From NCBI RefSeq assembly GCF_030409685.1, contig NZ_JAUFQJ010000011.1, positions 105,222 through 169,221 on the forward strand: DNA of 64,000 nucleotides, written 5' to 3'. How positions within the stretch are numbered: the first letter of the stretch is position 1; every line of letters starts with the position of its first letter. The notes beneath the pieces were generated by a model. The model searched no databases and was not told the origin of the DNA. It saw nothing but the letters and a program-made list of their open reading frames with translations. The position numbers and the translations under genes are program-made. Shown here piece by piece: positions 37,068 to 45,965 of this stretch. Origin of the DNA: Ferruginibacter paludis. GTDB taxonomy: Bacteria > Bacteroidota > Bacteroidia > Chitinophagales > Chitinophagaceae.

Positions 37068-40000
37068 ATGAAATTCTCATTTCGTCAAAGTCTGCTTATT
37101 TTTTTTGTATTGATGGCGGCAGCCTCCTGCAGGCAGCGTACCAAAACTATGTTTTCAGAAATGCCAGCAGCAGGCACCCATATCAATTTCAGAAATGATA
37201 TCACAGAAGACAAGGATTACAATATTCTCACGTACGAGTATTTATATAATGGCGGCGGTGTTGCCGTGGGCGACGTTAACAATGACGGGCTTGCAGACAT
37301 ATACTTCACGGGCAATATGACATCCAATAAATTATATTTAAATAGAGGCGGTTTTAAATTTGAAGACATCACTGCAGCCTCAGGAACAACCGGCCGAAAT
37401 AAATGGAAGACTGGTGTGGTGATGGTAGATGTTAATGGAGATGGGTTGCTGGATATTTATGTGTGTTATTCCGGCCCAGGCACCGATGCTGAAAGGGCGA
37501 ACGAATTGTATATTAACAACGGTGTAAAAAATGGCATTCCTGTTTTTACAGAAAGCGCAAAGCAGTATGGGCTGGATGCTCCCGGAACCTACACTACTAC
37601 TGCCGCCTTTTTTGATATGGACAATGATGGTGATCTAGATATGTTTATGGTCAACCATGCCGATATGTTTTACAACCCGGATTTTAATACAACAAAATTG
37701 CGGTCAACAAGACATCCGAAATTTGGCAACCGTTTGTACAGGAATGATGGTGGCGTATTTACTGACATCAGTACTGTCGCTCACATTGACGGAAGCGGAA
37801 TTAATTTTGGATTAAGCGTTGCCGTCAGCGATATTAATAATGATGGCTGGGCTGATATATATGTCACCAATGATTATGATGAAAGAGATTTTTTATACCT
37901 GAATAACCATGATGGCAGTTTTCGTGAGGTACTAACAAAGGCTGCCAGCCATATTTCTGAATTTGCAATGGGCAGTGATATCGCTGATTATAACAACGAT
38001 GACAAACCGGATATCATGGTGATGGATATGTTGCCGGAAGATAACCACCGGCAAAAATTATTAAAAGGAGCCGACACCTATGACAAATACAATATGCGCT
38101 TAAATACTGGTTTTCACAGCCAGCAAATGCGCAATACGTTGCAGCTGAATAATGGCATCGATAGTAGTGGCACACCGGTTTTCAGCGAGGTCGGGCAGTT
38201 GGCAGGTGTTTCAAACACTGACTGGAGCTGGGCTCCCCTGCTGGCGGATTTTGATAATGATGGATGGAAAGATTTGTTTATTTCAAACGGGTTGAACAAA
38301 GACATCACCAATCTGGACTTTGTAAAATATACTTCGGGTTATACTTCAAAAGTGGGCAGTACCAATGGCAGTAAAGAAGAAATGTGGGAGTTGATAAAAA
38401 AGATGCCCTCAACCAAACTTACCAACTATTTTTTTCAAAATAATCATGATCTCACTTTTAAAAATGTGACTGGCAGCTGGGGCCTTACCAAAAAATCGGT
38501 TAGCAACGGAGCCGCCTATGCTGACCTGGACAATGACGGCGATCTTGACCTGGTGATCAACAACCTGAATGATGCTGCTACTATTTATAAAAACAATGCA
38601 AGCGATAACACGCAGGCGCATTACCTGAAATTGAAGTTCAGGGGAGCGCAAAAAAACTCACAAGGCATCGGGGCGAAAGTATATGTAAAAACGGCTCACA
38701 ACAGCCAACTGCAGGAGCAGTATTTAACCCGTGGCTTTCAATCTTCTGTTGATCCGGTAATGCATATTGGAGTGGGGCCTGACAGCCTGATTGAATCCAT
38801 CACAATAAAGTGGCCCGGAGGTAAAGAGACTTTAATAAGTAATACAAAGGCGGATACGTTGCTTACAATTAATGAAAGTGATGCCATGGCTAAAAATGAT
38901 ACACAGCAAATCCCTAAATCTAACCTGTGGTTTCAAGATGTTACTGCTGCTACAGGAATTGATTTTACGCATCAGCAATCTGCCTTTGTCGATTTTAAAA
39001 TATCGCCACTACTACCCTACCAGCTTTCGAAAACAGGGCCCTGTATTACCAAAGCAGATGTGAACGGGGATGGATTGGAAGATGTTTTTATTGGTGCATC
39101 TGCGGGACAAGAAAGTGTTTTGTACCTGCAAACAAAATCGGGTCAGTTTATCCCTTCACTGAGCCAGCCATGGAATAACGATAAAAATTTCACCAATACG
39201 GATGCATTGTTTTTTGATGCGGACAAAGACGGCGATGCGGACTTGTTCCTGGTAAGCGGCGGTGCTGATTTCTTTTTAAATAACAAGAATTACCAGGACC
39301 GCTTTTTTGAAAATGACGGTCATGGTAATTTCAGCAGACTGCCCAATGCACTGCCCGCAGAAACGGTAAGTGGCGGATGCGCCCGTGCCGCTGATTATAA
39401 TAAGGACGGTTTGCCAGATTTATATGTGGGTGGCAAATTATCGCCGGGTATTTTTCCTGTTGCACCAGAAAGCTTTATGCTCAAAAATGTAAGCAAGCCC
39501 GGAGAAATCAGGTTTATAAAAGACGTAACTCAAGAAGATTCAAGCCTTGTTTATCCCGGTATGGTTACGGACGCTGTATGGCTGGATCTGAATAAAGATG
39601 GATGGGAAGATTTAATAGTGGTTGGACAATTTATGCCGGTTACTATTTTTGAAAATCACAATGGCATATTTTCTAACCAAACAACGGCTTATGGATTAGC
39701 AGATACACAGGGATGGTGGTGCCGCATACTGCCAGATGATTTTGATAAAGACGGAGACACTGACCTGGTAATTGGTAATCTTGGTACCAACACCCAACTA
39801 AAGGCAAGTGCTACTGAACCGTTGACTATTACCTATGCCGATTTTTATGGCAATGGTATGATGGATCCTATTCTTTGTTATTACAACCAGGGAAAAAGTT
39901 ATCCTTATTTTTCAAAAGATGAATTGGCGGATCAGATCCCGGCGATCCAAAAAAAGTTTTTATTATATGCTGATTATGCAGACGCACAATTGCAGGACAT

Positions 40001-40460
40001 CTTTACAAAAGAACAACTGGATAAAGCGAAGACAGTAACAATAAAAACATTGCAGTCTGTTTACTTACAAAATGAGGGCAGCAGAAAATTTACCATCAGG
40101 CCATTACCCGTTGCGGCACAAATCAGTGCAGTCAACGGTTTGGTGGCTGTTGATTTAGATAAAGACGGTAATAAAGACATTGTACTGGCTGGCAATTTCT
40201 TCCCGTTTCGTGTAAACCTTGGTCCGTTAGATGCAGGCTTAGGATTGGTGTTAAAGGGTGACGGTAAGGGCAATTTTTCACCGGTGCCTTATGAAAAAAC
40301 AGGGCTTAATGTTAACGGAGATGTACGCAATCTTATCAGCATAAAGACTGAAAAGAATCTCCTGCTCATTGCTGCAAAAGCAAAAAACCGCATTCAGGTT
40401 GTTAGAACAAATCCTGAGGAAGTAATGAAAGTAAAGGCAATTACGAAAACGGTTGAGTAA
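37068..40460 (+). CDS. FG-GAP repeat lipoprotein with ASPIC/UnbV domain
   Basis: The 1130-residue protein starts with a signal ending in the lipobox AASC. At least 13 calcium-binding FG-GAP/VCBS motifs of the type D-x-[ND]-x-DG-x-x-D run through it (for example DVNNDGLADIYF, DMDNDGDLDMFM, DLDNDGDLDLVI, DFDKDGDTDLVI), forming two beta-propeller-like regions. Between them, at residues about 518-598, lies an ASPIC/UnbV domain (GIGAKVYV, GVG..SLIESITIKWPGG). Such proteins are often encoded beside SusC/SusD pairs in Bacteroidota and are thought to be surface glycan-binding or scaffold proteins. SusC follows after 221 bases on the same strand. Confidence 0.9.
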   Translation: MKFSFRQSLLIFFVLMAAASCRQRTKTMFSEMPAAGTHINFRNDITEDKDYNILTYEYLYNGGGVAVGDVNNDGLADIYFTGNMTSNKLYLNRGGFKFEDITAASGTTGRNKWKTGVVMVDVNGDGLLDIYVCYSGPGTDAERANELYINNGVKNGIPVFTESAKQYGLDAPGTYTTTAAFFDMDNDGDLDMFMVNHADMFYNPDFNTTKLRSTRHPKFGNRLYRNDGGVFTDISTVAHIDGSGINFGLSVAVSDINNDGWADIYVTNDYDERDFLYLNNHDGSFREVLTKAASHISEFAMGSDIADYNNDDKPDIMVMDMLPEDNHRQKLLKGADTYDKYNMRLNTGFHSQQMRNTLQLNNGIDSSGTPVFSEVGQLAGVSNTDWSWAPLLADFDNDGWKDLFISNGLNKDITNLDFVKYTSGYTSKVGSTNGSKEEMWELIKKMPSTKLTNYFFQNNHDLTFKNVTGSWGLTKKSVSNGAAYADLDNDGDLDLVINNLNDAATIYKNNASDNTQAHYLKLKFRGAQKNSQGIGAKVYVKTAHNSQLQEQYLTRGFQSSVDPVMHIGVGPDSLIESITIKWPGGKETLISNTKADTLLTINESDAMAKNDTQQIPKSNLWFQDVTAATGIDFTHQQSAFVDFKISPLLPYQLSKTGPCITKADVNGDGLEDVFIGASAGQESVLYLQTKSGQFIPSLSQPWNNDKNFTNTDALFFDADKDGDADLFLVSGGADFFLNNKNYQDRFFENDGHGNFSRLPNALPAETVSGGCARAADYNKDGLPDLYVGGKLSPGIFPVAPESFMLKNVSKPGEIRFIKDVTQEDSSLVYPGMVTDAVWLDLNKDGWEDLIVVGQFMPVTIFENHNGIFSNQTTAYGLADTQGWWCRILPDDFDKDGDTDLVIGNLGTNTQLKASATEPLTITYADFYGNGMMDPILCYYNQGKSYPYFSKDELADQIPAIQKKFLLYADYADAQLQDIFTKEQLDKAKTVTIKTLQSVYLQNEGSRKFTIRPLPVAAQISAVNGLVAVDLDKDGNKDIVLAGNFFPFRVNLGPLDAGLGLVLKGDGKGNFSPVPYEKTGLNVNGDVRNLISIKTEKNLLLIAAKAKNRIQVVRTNPEEVMKVKAITKTVE

Positions 40461-40681
40461 ATAAATGCCTGCAGATTAGCGCGAAACTAAAATTAAGTTT
40501 ACATATTTACGTGTTGGTTATACGGGAAATTTAAGGCCTTTGCTTTTACAACAAATATTAATCATTTAAAAACATTCAAATCAGTTCAAGGCATTTAACT
40601 TGCGGAACCAAAAGTGTTTATTGAACATTATTGGGTAACACAACGGGTTCAATATTTTTTTATTACCAAAACTATCTACAA

Positions 40682-43600
40682 ATGAGATGTAACAAGAGAT
40701 TGTCATTGGCTGTCTTACTCATGTTCTTCAGCAGTTTGCTTTTTGCACAGGGCACAATAACGGGCACTGTAACAGATGCGGACGGTAACAGTTTACAGAG
40801 CGTCACTGTTACTGCGTTAAACTCTTCAACCGCAGTGATAACAGATTCCAGGGGCAAATATGTTATTTCCCTGCCCTCAGGTTCAACAGAGCTTGAATTT
40901 ACCATGGTGGGTTACGTAAAACAAGTCGTAAACGTGTCCGGTAAATCTGCTTTAAATATTTCACTTCAGGCCGCAGCCGGTTCACTAAAAGACGTGGTGG
41001 TAGTTGGATATGGCACGCAGCGCAAACGGGATGTTACCGGAACCATCAGTACCGTAAAAGGGGATGATTTTAAAAACCTTCCGGTGAGCAGCTCTGCTGC
41101 AGCCTTGCAGGGACGTGCTTCAGGAGTTGATATCATCCGGAATGACGGTGCGCCGGGTAGCGTGCCAAACATAAAAATCCGCGGTACAGGTACCATCAAT
41201 AATTCTGATCCGTTGGTTGTAATAGATGGTGTACCCGTTGGGGGGTTGAATGATGTAAGTCCCAACGACATTGCTTCTATGGAAATACTAAAAGATGCTT
41301 CTGCATCTGCGATCTATGGAACACGTGCTGCCAATGGGGTTATTTTAATCACCACCAAAAAAGGTACATATGGCGAACAATTGAAAACTTCGGTAAACGT
41401 ATATACCGGTAATTCAAACCCCATTAAATATTTATCATTACTTACAGCACCTGATTTGGTAACCTTAAAAAAAGAGGAGTTTACAAACGATAATCTGCCT
41501 GTTCCATCTATCTGGAATGATGCCAATTATTCTACGCAGCGCACCGACTGGCAGCGTGCCCTGTTTGGAACTGGTAAAGTAACCAATGCTGATGTTGCGG
41601 TAAGAGGTGGCAATGCAGTTTCCACCTACAGTATCTCTGGTAACTATTATGCTGAAAAAGGAATGATTGCTAATTCATTTTTTAAAAGATACAGTGCAAG
41701 AATTAATTCTGAACATAAAGTTGGCAGCAGGCTAAAAGTGGGCGAGAATGTTTTGTACTCTTTCACCAATAACAGTGGGCTTGATACAAGGTCTACACAG
41801 GCCGGGCTTGTTTGGTCAGCATTGCGTTTTAATCCTGCTATCCCTGTTTTAAATGCAGATGGCAGCTGGGGCAGTTCCAAAGCTAGCAACGAATTGGGCG
41901 ATATCAATAACCCTGTTTTTACTGCAGCCACTACAGACCAGTTTAATAAAAACAATCACCTGCTTGCGAATGCTTTTGCTGAAATCGATATTATCAGCGG
42001 GTTAAAATTTAAGGCCAATATAGCGTACGATTACAATAGTTATAACGGGTACAATTTTAGTATTGCAACGCCAGATCAGACAAGGGTAAACGGACTTGCT
42101 TCACTCAGACGCAGTTATGCCGAGTCAAGTTCTTTATTGAATGAATTGTTTCTTACCTATAACAAACAGTTTGCAAAAGTGCACAACCTGAATGTTACAG
42201 CAGGTTATTCTGCCCAGTCATTTAAAAACGATGGTTATTATGGAGAACGCAGAGGTTATACTGATCCGGCTGATGATCACCGCATACTGGACAATGGAAG
42301 CAGCGCCAACCAATTCTCAGGTGGCAGCCGTGGGGCGGCAGGGTTGATGTCCTACTTCGCCCGGGCAAATTATAGCTTTATGGGCAGGTATCTTTTAACG
42401 GCTACTATGCGTGCCGACGGATCAAGCAAATTTCCACCAAACAGCCGTTGGGGTTACTTTCCCGCCGTTTCTGCAGGTTGGCGTATATCCGACGAAAAAT
42501 TCTTCAAAAACAGTGTTGACTTTATCAATAACCTGAAGCTGACTGCCGGCTGGGGACAATTGGGTAATCAAAATATTCCCGATTTTCAATACCTCTCCAT
42601 TATCAGAAGCGGCGGTATCAACTATGCTTTCGGATCAGCCACCAATGTTGTTGACGGTTCTTTTGTAACTAGTCTTGCCAATCCAAATATTACCTGGGAA
42701 AGAGCAGAAATGAAAAACATAAGTCTCGAGTTCGGGTTGCTGAAAAACCATCTGACCGGTACGCTTACCTGGTTCGACAAGAATACCAAAGACATGTTGA
42801 TTCCCTATTCATTGGTTGAAACTTACGGTGCCAATGTGAACCTGTCTTATGGCAGCGGTAATGTTACCATTCCAAATCAAAACATCGGCACACTTAATAA
42901 CCGCGGTATTGAAGTAGATCTGAATTACCAGAACAAAGCAGGTGAACTGACTTATTCCATCGGGGGCAATGCTTCTTTTATAAAAAACAAAGTGACCCTT
43001 TTATATGGCACCAATTCTGATTACATCAGTTCCGTTTTTTATGGCAGGGAATCGTTGGAAACTTCGCGTACTTATGAAGGACAGCCCATTGCTTCTTTCT
43101 ATGGATTTAAAACAAATGGCTTGTATCAGAACCAGGGCGATATTGACAAGGATGCCAATATCAGCAACGATCCCAACAAAGCCAATATCAGGCCAGGCGA
43201 TGTAAGATTCCGTGATTTGAATGGTGATGGTATTGTGAATGATAAAGACAGGGTTTACCTGGGAGATCCTAATCCGTCAATGGTATTGGGCATCAATGGT
43301 AGTCTGCAATATAAACAGGTTGATTTTAATTTCTCTTTTGCAGGTGCATTTGGGTTTGAATTATACAATGCAGATAGAATGGCCGGGCTGGATGCAACCC
43401 AGGTATTTAACATGTATAGTGAATCCCTGAACCGCTGGCATGGAGAAGGTACAAGCAATACCATTCCACGTCTTGGAAGGGCAAACGCCAACCAAAATTA
43501 TCGCTCTTCCGACCTCTGGATTGAAAAAGGCAATTACCTCGCATTAAAGAATGTATCCGTTGGCTATACATTTTCAAAACCTAAAATTGGCAACGTGCAG

Positions 43601-43771
43601 TTCCCTGAAATCAGGCTGTATGCCAGTTGCTATAATGCTTTTTATCTTACCAAATACAGGGGATACACCCCAGAATTGGGTTATACTGATGGTAACAAAC
43701 AAAGAGGAGTGGATGTGGCGCAATACCCTTCCGCAAGATCATTAACCATTGGTGCAAACTTTAATTTTTAA
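40682..43771 (+). CDS. SusC/RagA family TonB-linked outer-membrane transporter
   Basis: SusC proteins import oligosaccharides across the outer membrane with TonB energy, capped by SusD. The 1029-residue protein has a signal (MRCNKRLSLAVLLMFFSSLLFAQ), an N-terminal carboxypeptidase-D-like domain (TITGTVTDADG), the TonB-box region DVVVVGYGTQRKRDVTG, the plug domain (LQGRASGVDI, IRGTGTINNSDPLVVIDGVP, ASASAIYGTRAANGVILITTK) and a long barrel. The start at 40682 is chosen for the signal peptide; the frame is open further upstream. SusD begins 13 bases after the stop, so the pair is one operon ended by the hairpin at 45373. Confidence 0.96.
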   Translation: MRCNKRLSLAVLLMFFSSLLFAQGTITGTVTDADGNSLQSVTVTALNSSTAVITDSRGKYVISLPSGSTELEFTMVGYVKQVVNVSGKSALNISLQAAAGSLKDVVVVGYGTQRKRDVTGTISTVKGDDFKNLPVSSSAAALQGRASGVDIIRNDGAPGSVPNIKIRGTGTINNSDPLVVIDGVPVGGLNDVSPNDIASMEILKDASASAIYGTRAANGVILITTKKGTYGEQLKTSVNVYTGNSNPIKYLSLLTAPDLVTLKKEEFTNDNLPVPSIWNDANYSTQRTDWQRALFGTGKVTNADVAVRGGNAVSTYSISGNYYAEKGMIANSFFKRYSARINSEHKVGSRLKVGENVLYSFTNNSGLDTRSTQAGLVWSALRFNPAIPVLNADGSWGSSKASNELGDINNPVFTAATTDQFNKNNHLLANAFAEIDIISGLKFKANIAYDYNSYNGYNFSIATPDQTRVNGLASLRRSYAESSSLLNELFLTYNKQFAKVHNLNVTAGYSAQSFKNDGYYGERRGYTDPADDHRILDNGSSANQFSGGSRGAAGLMSYFARANYSFMGRYLLTATMRADGSSKFPPNSRWGYFPAVSAGWRISDEKFFKNSVDFINNLKLTAGWGQLGNQNIPDFQYLSIIRSGGINYAFGSATNVVDGSFVTSLANPNITWERAEMKNISLEFGLLKNHLTGTLTWFDKNTKDMLIPYSLVETYGANVNLSYGSGNVTIPNQNIGTLNNRGIEVDLNYQNKAGELTYSIGGNASFIKNKVTLLYGTNSDYISSVFYGRESLETSRTYEGQPIASFYGFKTNGLYQNQGDIDKDANISNDPNKANIRPGDVRFRDLNGDGIVNDKDRVYLGDPNPSMVLGINGSLQYKQVDFNFSFAGAFGFELYNADRMAGLDATQVFNMYSESLNRWHGEGTSNTIPRLGRANANQNYRSSDLWIEKGNYLALKNVSVGYTFSKPKIGNVQFPEIRLYASCYNAFYLTKYRGYTPELGYTDGNKQRGVDVAQYPSARSLTIGANFNF

Positions 43772-43783
43772 AAGAAAAATATT

Positions 43784-45343
43784 ATGACAAGGTTCAATTA
43801 TAAATTGATTATTCCCTCGGCCCTCATTGTTTTTTCAGGAGCTGGCTGTTTAAAAAAATCAGTATTGGATGTTACGCCTGTGGGCCAGTATACGCCTGCC
43901 AATTACTGGCGCAACGAAAGTGATGTAGTTGCCGGTATCAATGGTATCTATAATGTTCTTACACAGGAAGAAGGTGTAGGCCATAACCTGTATGCGTTTG
44001 ATGATGCATCAGATGATATTTCAGTTGATGGCGATCACTCTGATTTTTGGGAAATAGAAAGATTTACAACCAATTCGGCTACCTACCAGTTACACCCCAC
44101 CTGGGGATGGGCTTACGAGCAAATTGCAAGATCGAACAATGCACTGATCTATGTTCCGAAGGTTCCTGTGATGAACGAAGATATAAGGAAGCGTTCTTTA
44201 GGTGAAGCCTATTTTTTAAGAGCACATGGTTACTGGACGCTTAATTTAATATTCGGGGAAGTGCCACTGATACAGGAAGACAATGTACTAACCGGTAATT
44301 ACAATGTAGCCAAGTCAACTGTAGAAGATGTAAGAAAATTAATAGAATCAGACTTGCTGAAAGCTGCTGACTTGCTGCCCGAAACGTATGGCGCCGAAGA
44401 CAAGGGCCGTGTAAGCAAGGGTGCTGCCTGGGGCTTGCTAGCTAAATTATACCTGTTCTGGGAAAAACTGGATAAAGCGCAGGAATATGGCACCAAAGTA
44501 ATCACCAATGCCAATTATGCACTGGCACCCAACTACACGGATAACTTTACTTTGGGTAACCAGGAGAACAATTCTGAATTGTTGTTTGCGGTGTGGAATA
44601 AAAACAATTACAACAACTCGCCTATCAATATTTACTTTACCAACAGGGCCTGGAATGGCTGGGGCTTTCATCACCCGACACAAAATTTTGCTGAAGAGTT
44701 TGAGCCGGCAGATGTAGTACGCAAACAGGCAACGTTGTTATCAGTGGGTGATTCCATCCCTCACCAAACTACTATGATTGAAATACAGGATCAGGATGCG
44801 TACCAGATGTTTGCGGGGAAGAAAGGCCAGTTTACCGGGCGTATGCTGCCAAGTCAATCATCTACTACAGGATATTGCGTTAGAAAATATACGGCTTTCA
44901 ACCCTGATAATTCAGGTAATCTCGATGGAGATTTAAAACAACCTTTGTTGCGTACTGCTGATATTTACCTGGTGGTGGCGGAAGCTAAAATCCGCACCAG
45001 CGGCCCCGGCGCTGGCGATGCTGAAATCAATGCAGTTCGCACCCGTGCAGGTTTACAACCGGTGAGCGGCGCAACAATTAAACAATTGATTCATGAGCGA
45101 AGGGTTGAGTTGGGCGCTGAGAATGTGCGTCATTTCGATTTAATGCGATGGGACAAAGCGCAGATTATAAACCTGGATACTATTTATAATAAACCGAAAA
45201 CGGCTTCCCCATTGGAACCATATAAAGGTGCGGTAGTAATACCGGGCCGCACTTTTAAGCGCCCGAAGGATTATTATATGCCGGTACCGCAAATTATCAT
45301 CGACCAGAGCAAAGGGGTTATTACGCAGAATCCCAATTATTAA
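43784..45343 (+). CDS. SusD/RagB family nutrient-binding lipoprotein
   Basis: SusD-like lipoproteins sit on the outer surface, bind the glycan and form the lid of the SusC channel. The 519-residue protein has a lipobox (SGAGC), the family start LDVTPVGQYTPANYWRNESDV, TPR-like helices (AEAKIRTSGPGAGDAEINAVRTRAG) and the C-terminal ERRVELGAENVRHFDLMRW and GRTFKRPKDYYMPVPQ motifs. It follows susC directly and precedes a terminator, so the operon is susC-susD only; hydrolases are on the opposite strand. Confidence 0.96.
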   Translation: MTRFNYKLIIPSALIVFSGAGCLKKSVLDVTPVGQYTPANYWRNESDVVAGINGIYNVLTQEEGVGHNLYAFDDASDDISVDGDHSDFWEIERFTTNSATYQLHPTWGWAYEQIARSNNALIYVPKVPVMNEDIRKRSLGEAYFLRAHGYWTLNLIFGEVPLIQEDNVLTGNYNVAKSTVEDVRKLIESDLLKAADLLPETYGAEDKGRVSKGAAWGLLAKLYLFWEKLDKAQEYGTKVITNANYALAPNYTDNFTLGNQENNSELLFAVWNKNNYNNSPINIYFTNRAWNGWGFHHPTQNFAEEFEPADVVRKQATLLSVGDSIPHQTTMIEIQDQDAYQMFAGKKGQFTGRMLPSQSSTTGYCVRKYTAFNPDNSGNLDGDLKQPLLRTADIYLVVAEAKIRTSGPGAGDAEINAVRTRAGLQPVSGATIKQLIHERRVELGAENVRHFDLMRWDKAQIINLDTIYNKPKTASPLEPYKGAVVIPGRTFKRPKDYYMPVPQIIIDQSKGVITQNPNY

Positions 45344-45372
45344 GCAAACAAATAAGTAGTAATGTGTGCTTA

Positions 45373-45411
45373 CTTAAAACCTGTAAGGCTATTAGCTATA
45401 CAGGTTTTAAG
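45373..45411 (+). terminator. Terminator of the susC-susD operon
   Basis: CTTAAAACCTGTA (45373-45385) and TACAGGTTTTAAG (45399-45411) form a perfect 13-bp stem with a 13-nt loop, followed by TTTT, 30 bases after the susD stop. Confidence 0.85.
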
Positions 45412-45965
45412 TTTTGATGTAAACGTTTATTCCGCAACAACAATGGTAATAGCTGAAGTCTTTTTATTTGTTTAGGATATCAACTGTTTTTCGAAGGGGT
45501 AAAAAAGTCCGTCCTTTTTGCGGAAATTTTCCAAATATCAACTTCGTATTTTCCGAAGCAACTGCCCAGTTTTACCCGATCTTTCCAAAACCTATTATCT
45601 CAAATAATAAGGCACATAATTATGCGTTTCAAATTGGTCCGTATCCTTTAGCCAGTTAATCCCTGGTATTATTTTTAACTTTATATACAAATGCCATTAA
45701 CGGCATTGTGCATATACTATATCCAATATTAAAAATTGAAAACTATGAAAACCATTTTACTTGTTCCCACCACCCTTTCGTATTTTTTTCGAACGAAATC
45801 ATTTAATGCTTCGGTCTTTTAAAGTCAGGCCTTCGCATCTTAAGCTGAATTCATTTTAAGAAATGATCAGTTTTAAACTGGTTATATCAGTAATATCCGC
45901 ATTTCGGATGGAGTTGATATGCTGGTAACGGAATTCTATAATCGAAAATAATCCTATCCCTTCCT
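45412..45965 (+). other. Spacer with a possible universal-stress-protein start remnant
   Basis: The spacer is AT-rich and without an intact gene. At 45745 a 25-codon frame begins MKTILLVPTTLS, which resembles the N-terminus of universal stress proteins (usually MKTILVPTDFS) and stops at 45822. It may be a decayed gene start; no further Usp sequence follows. A 63-codon frame at 45468-45659 shows nothing recognisable. Confidence 0.3.
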
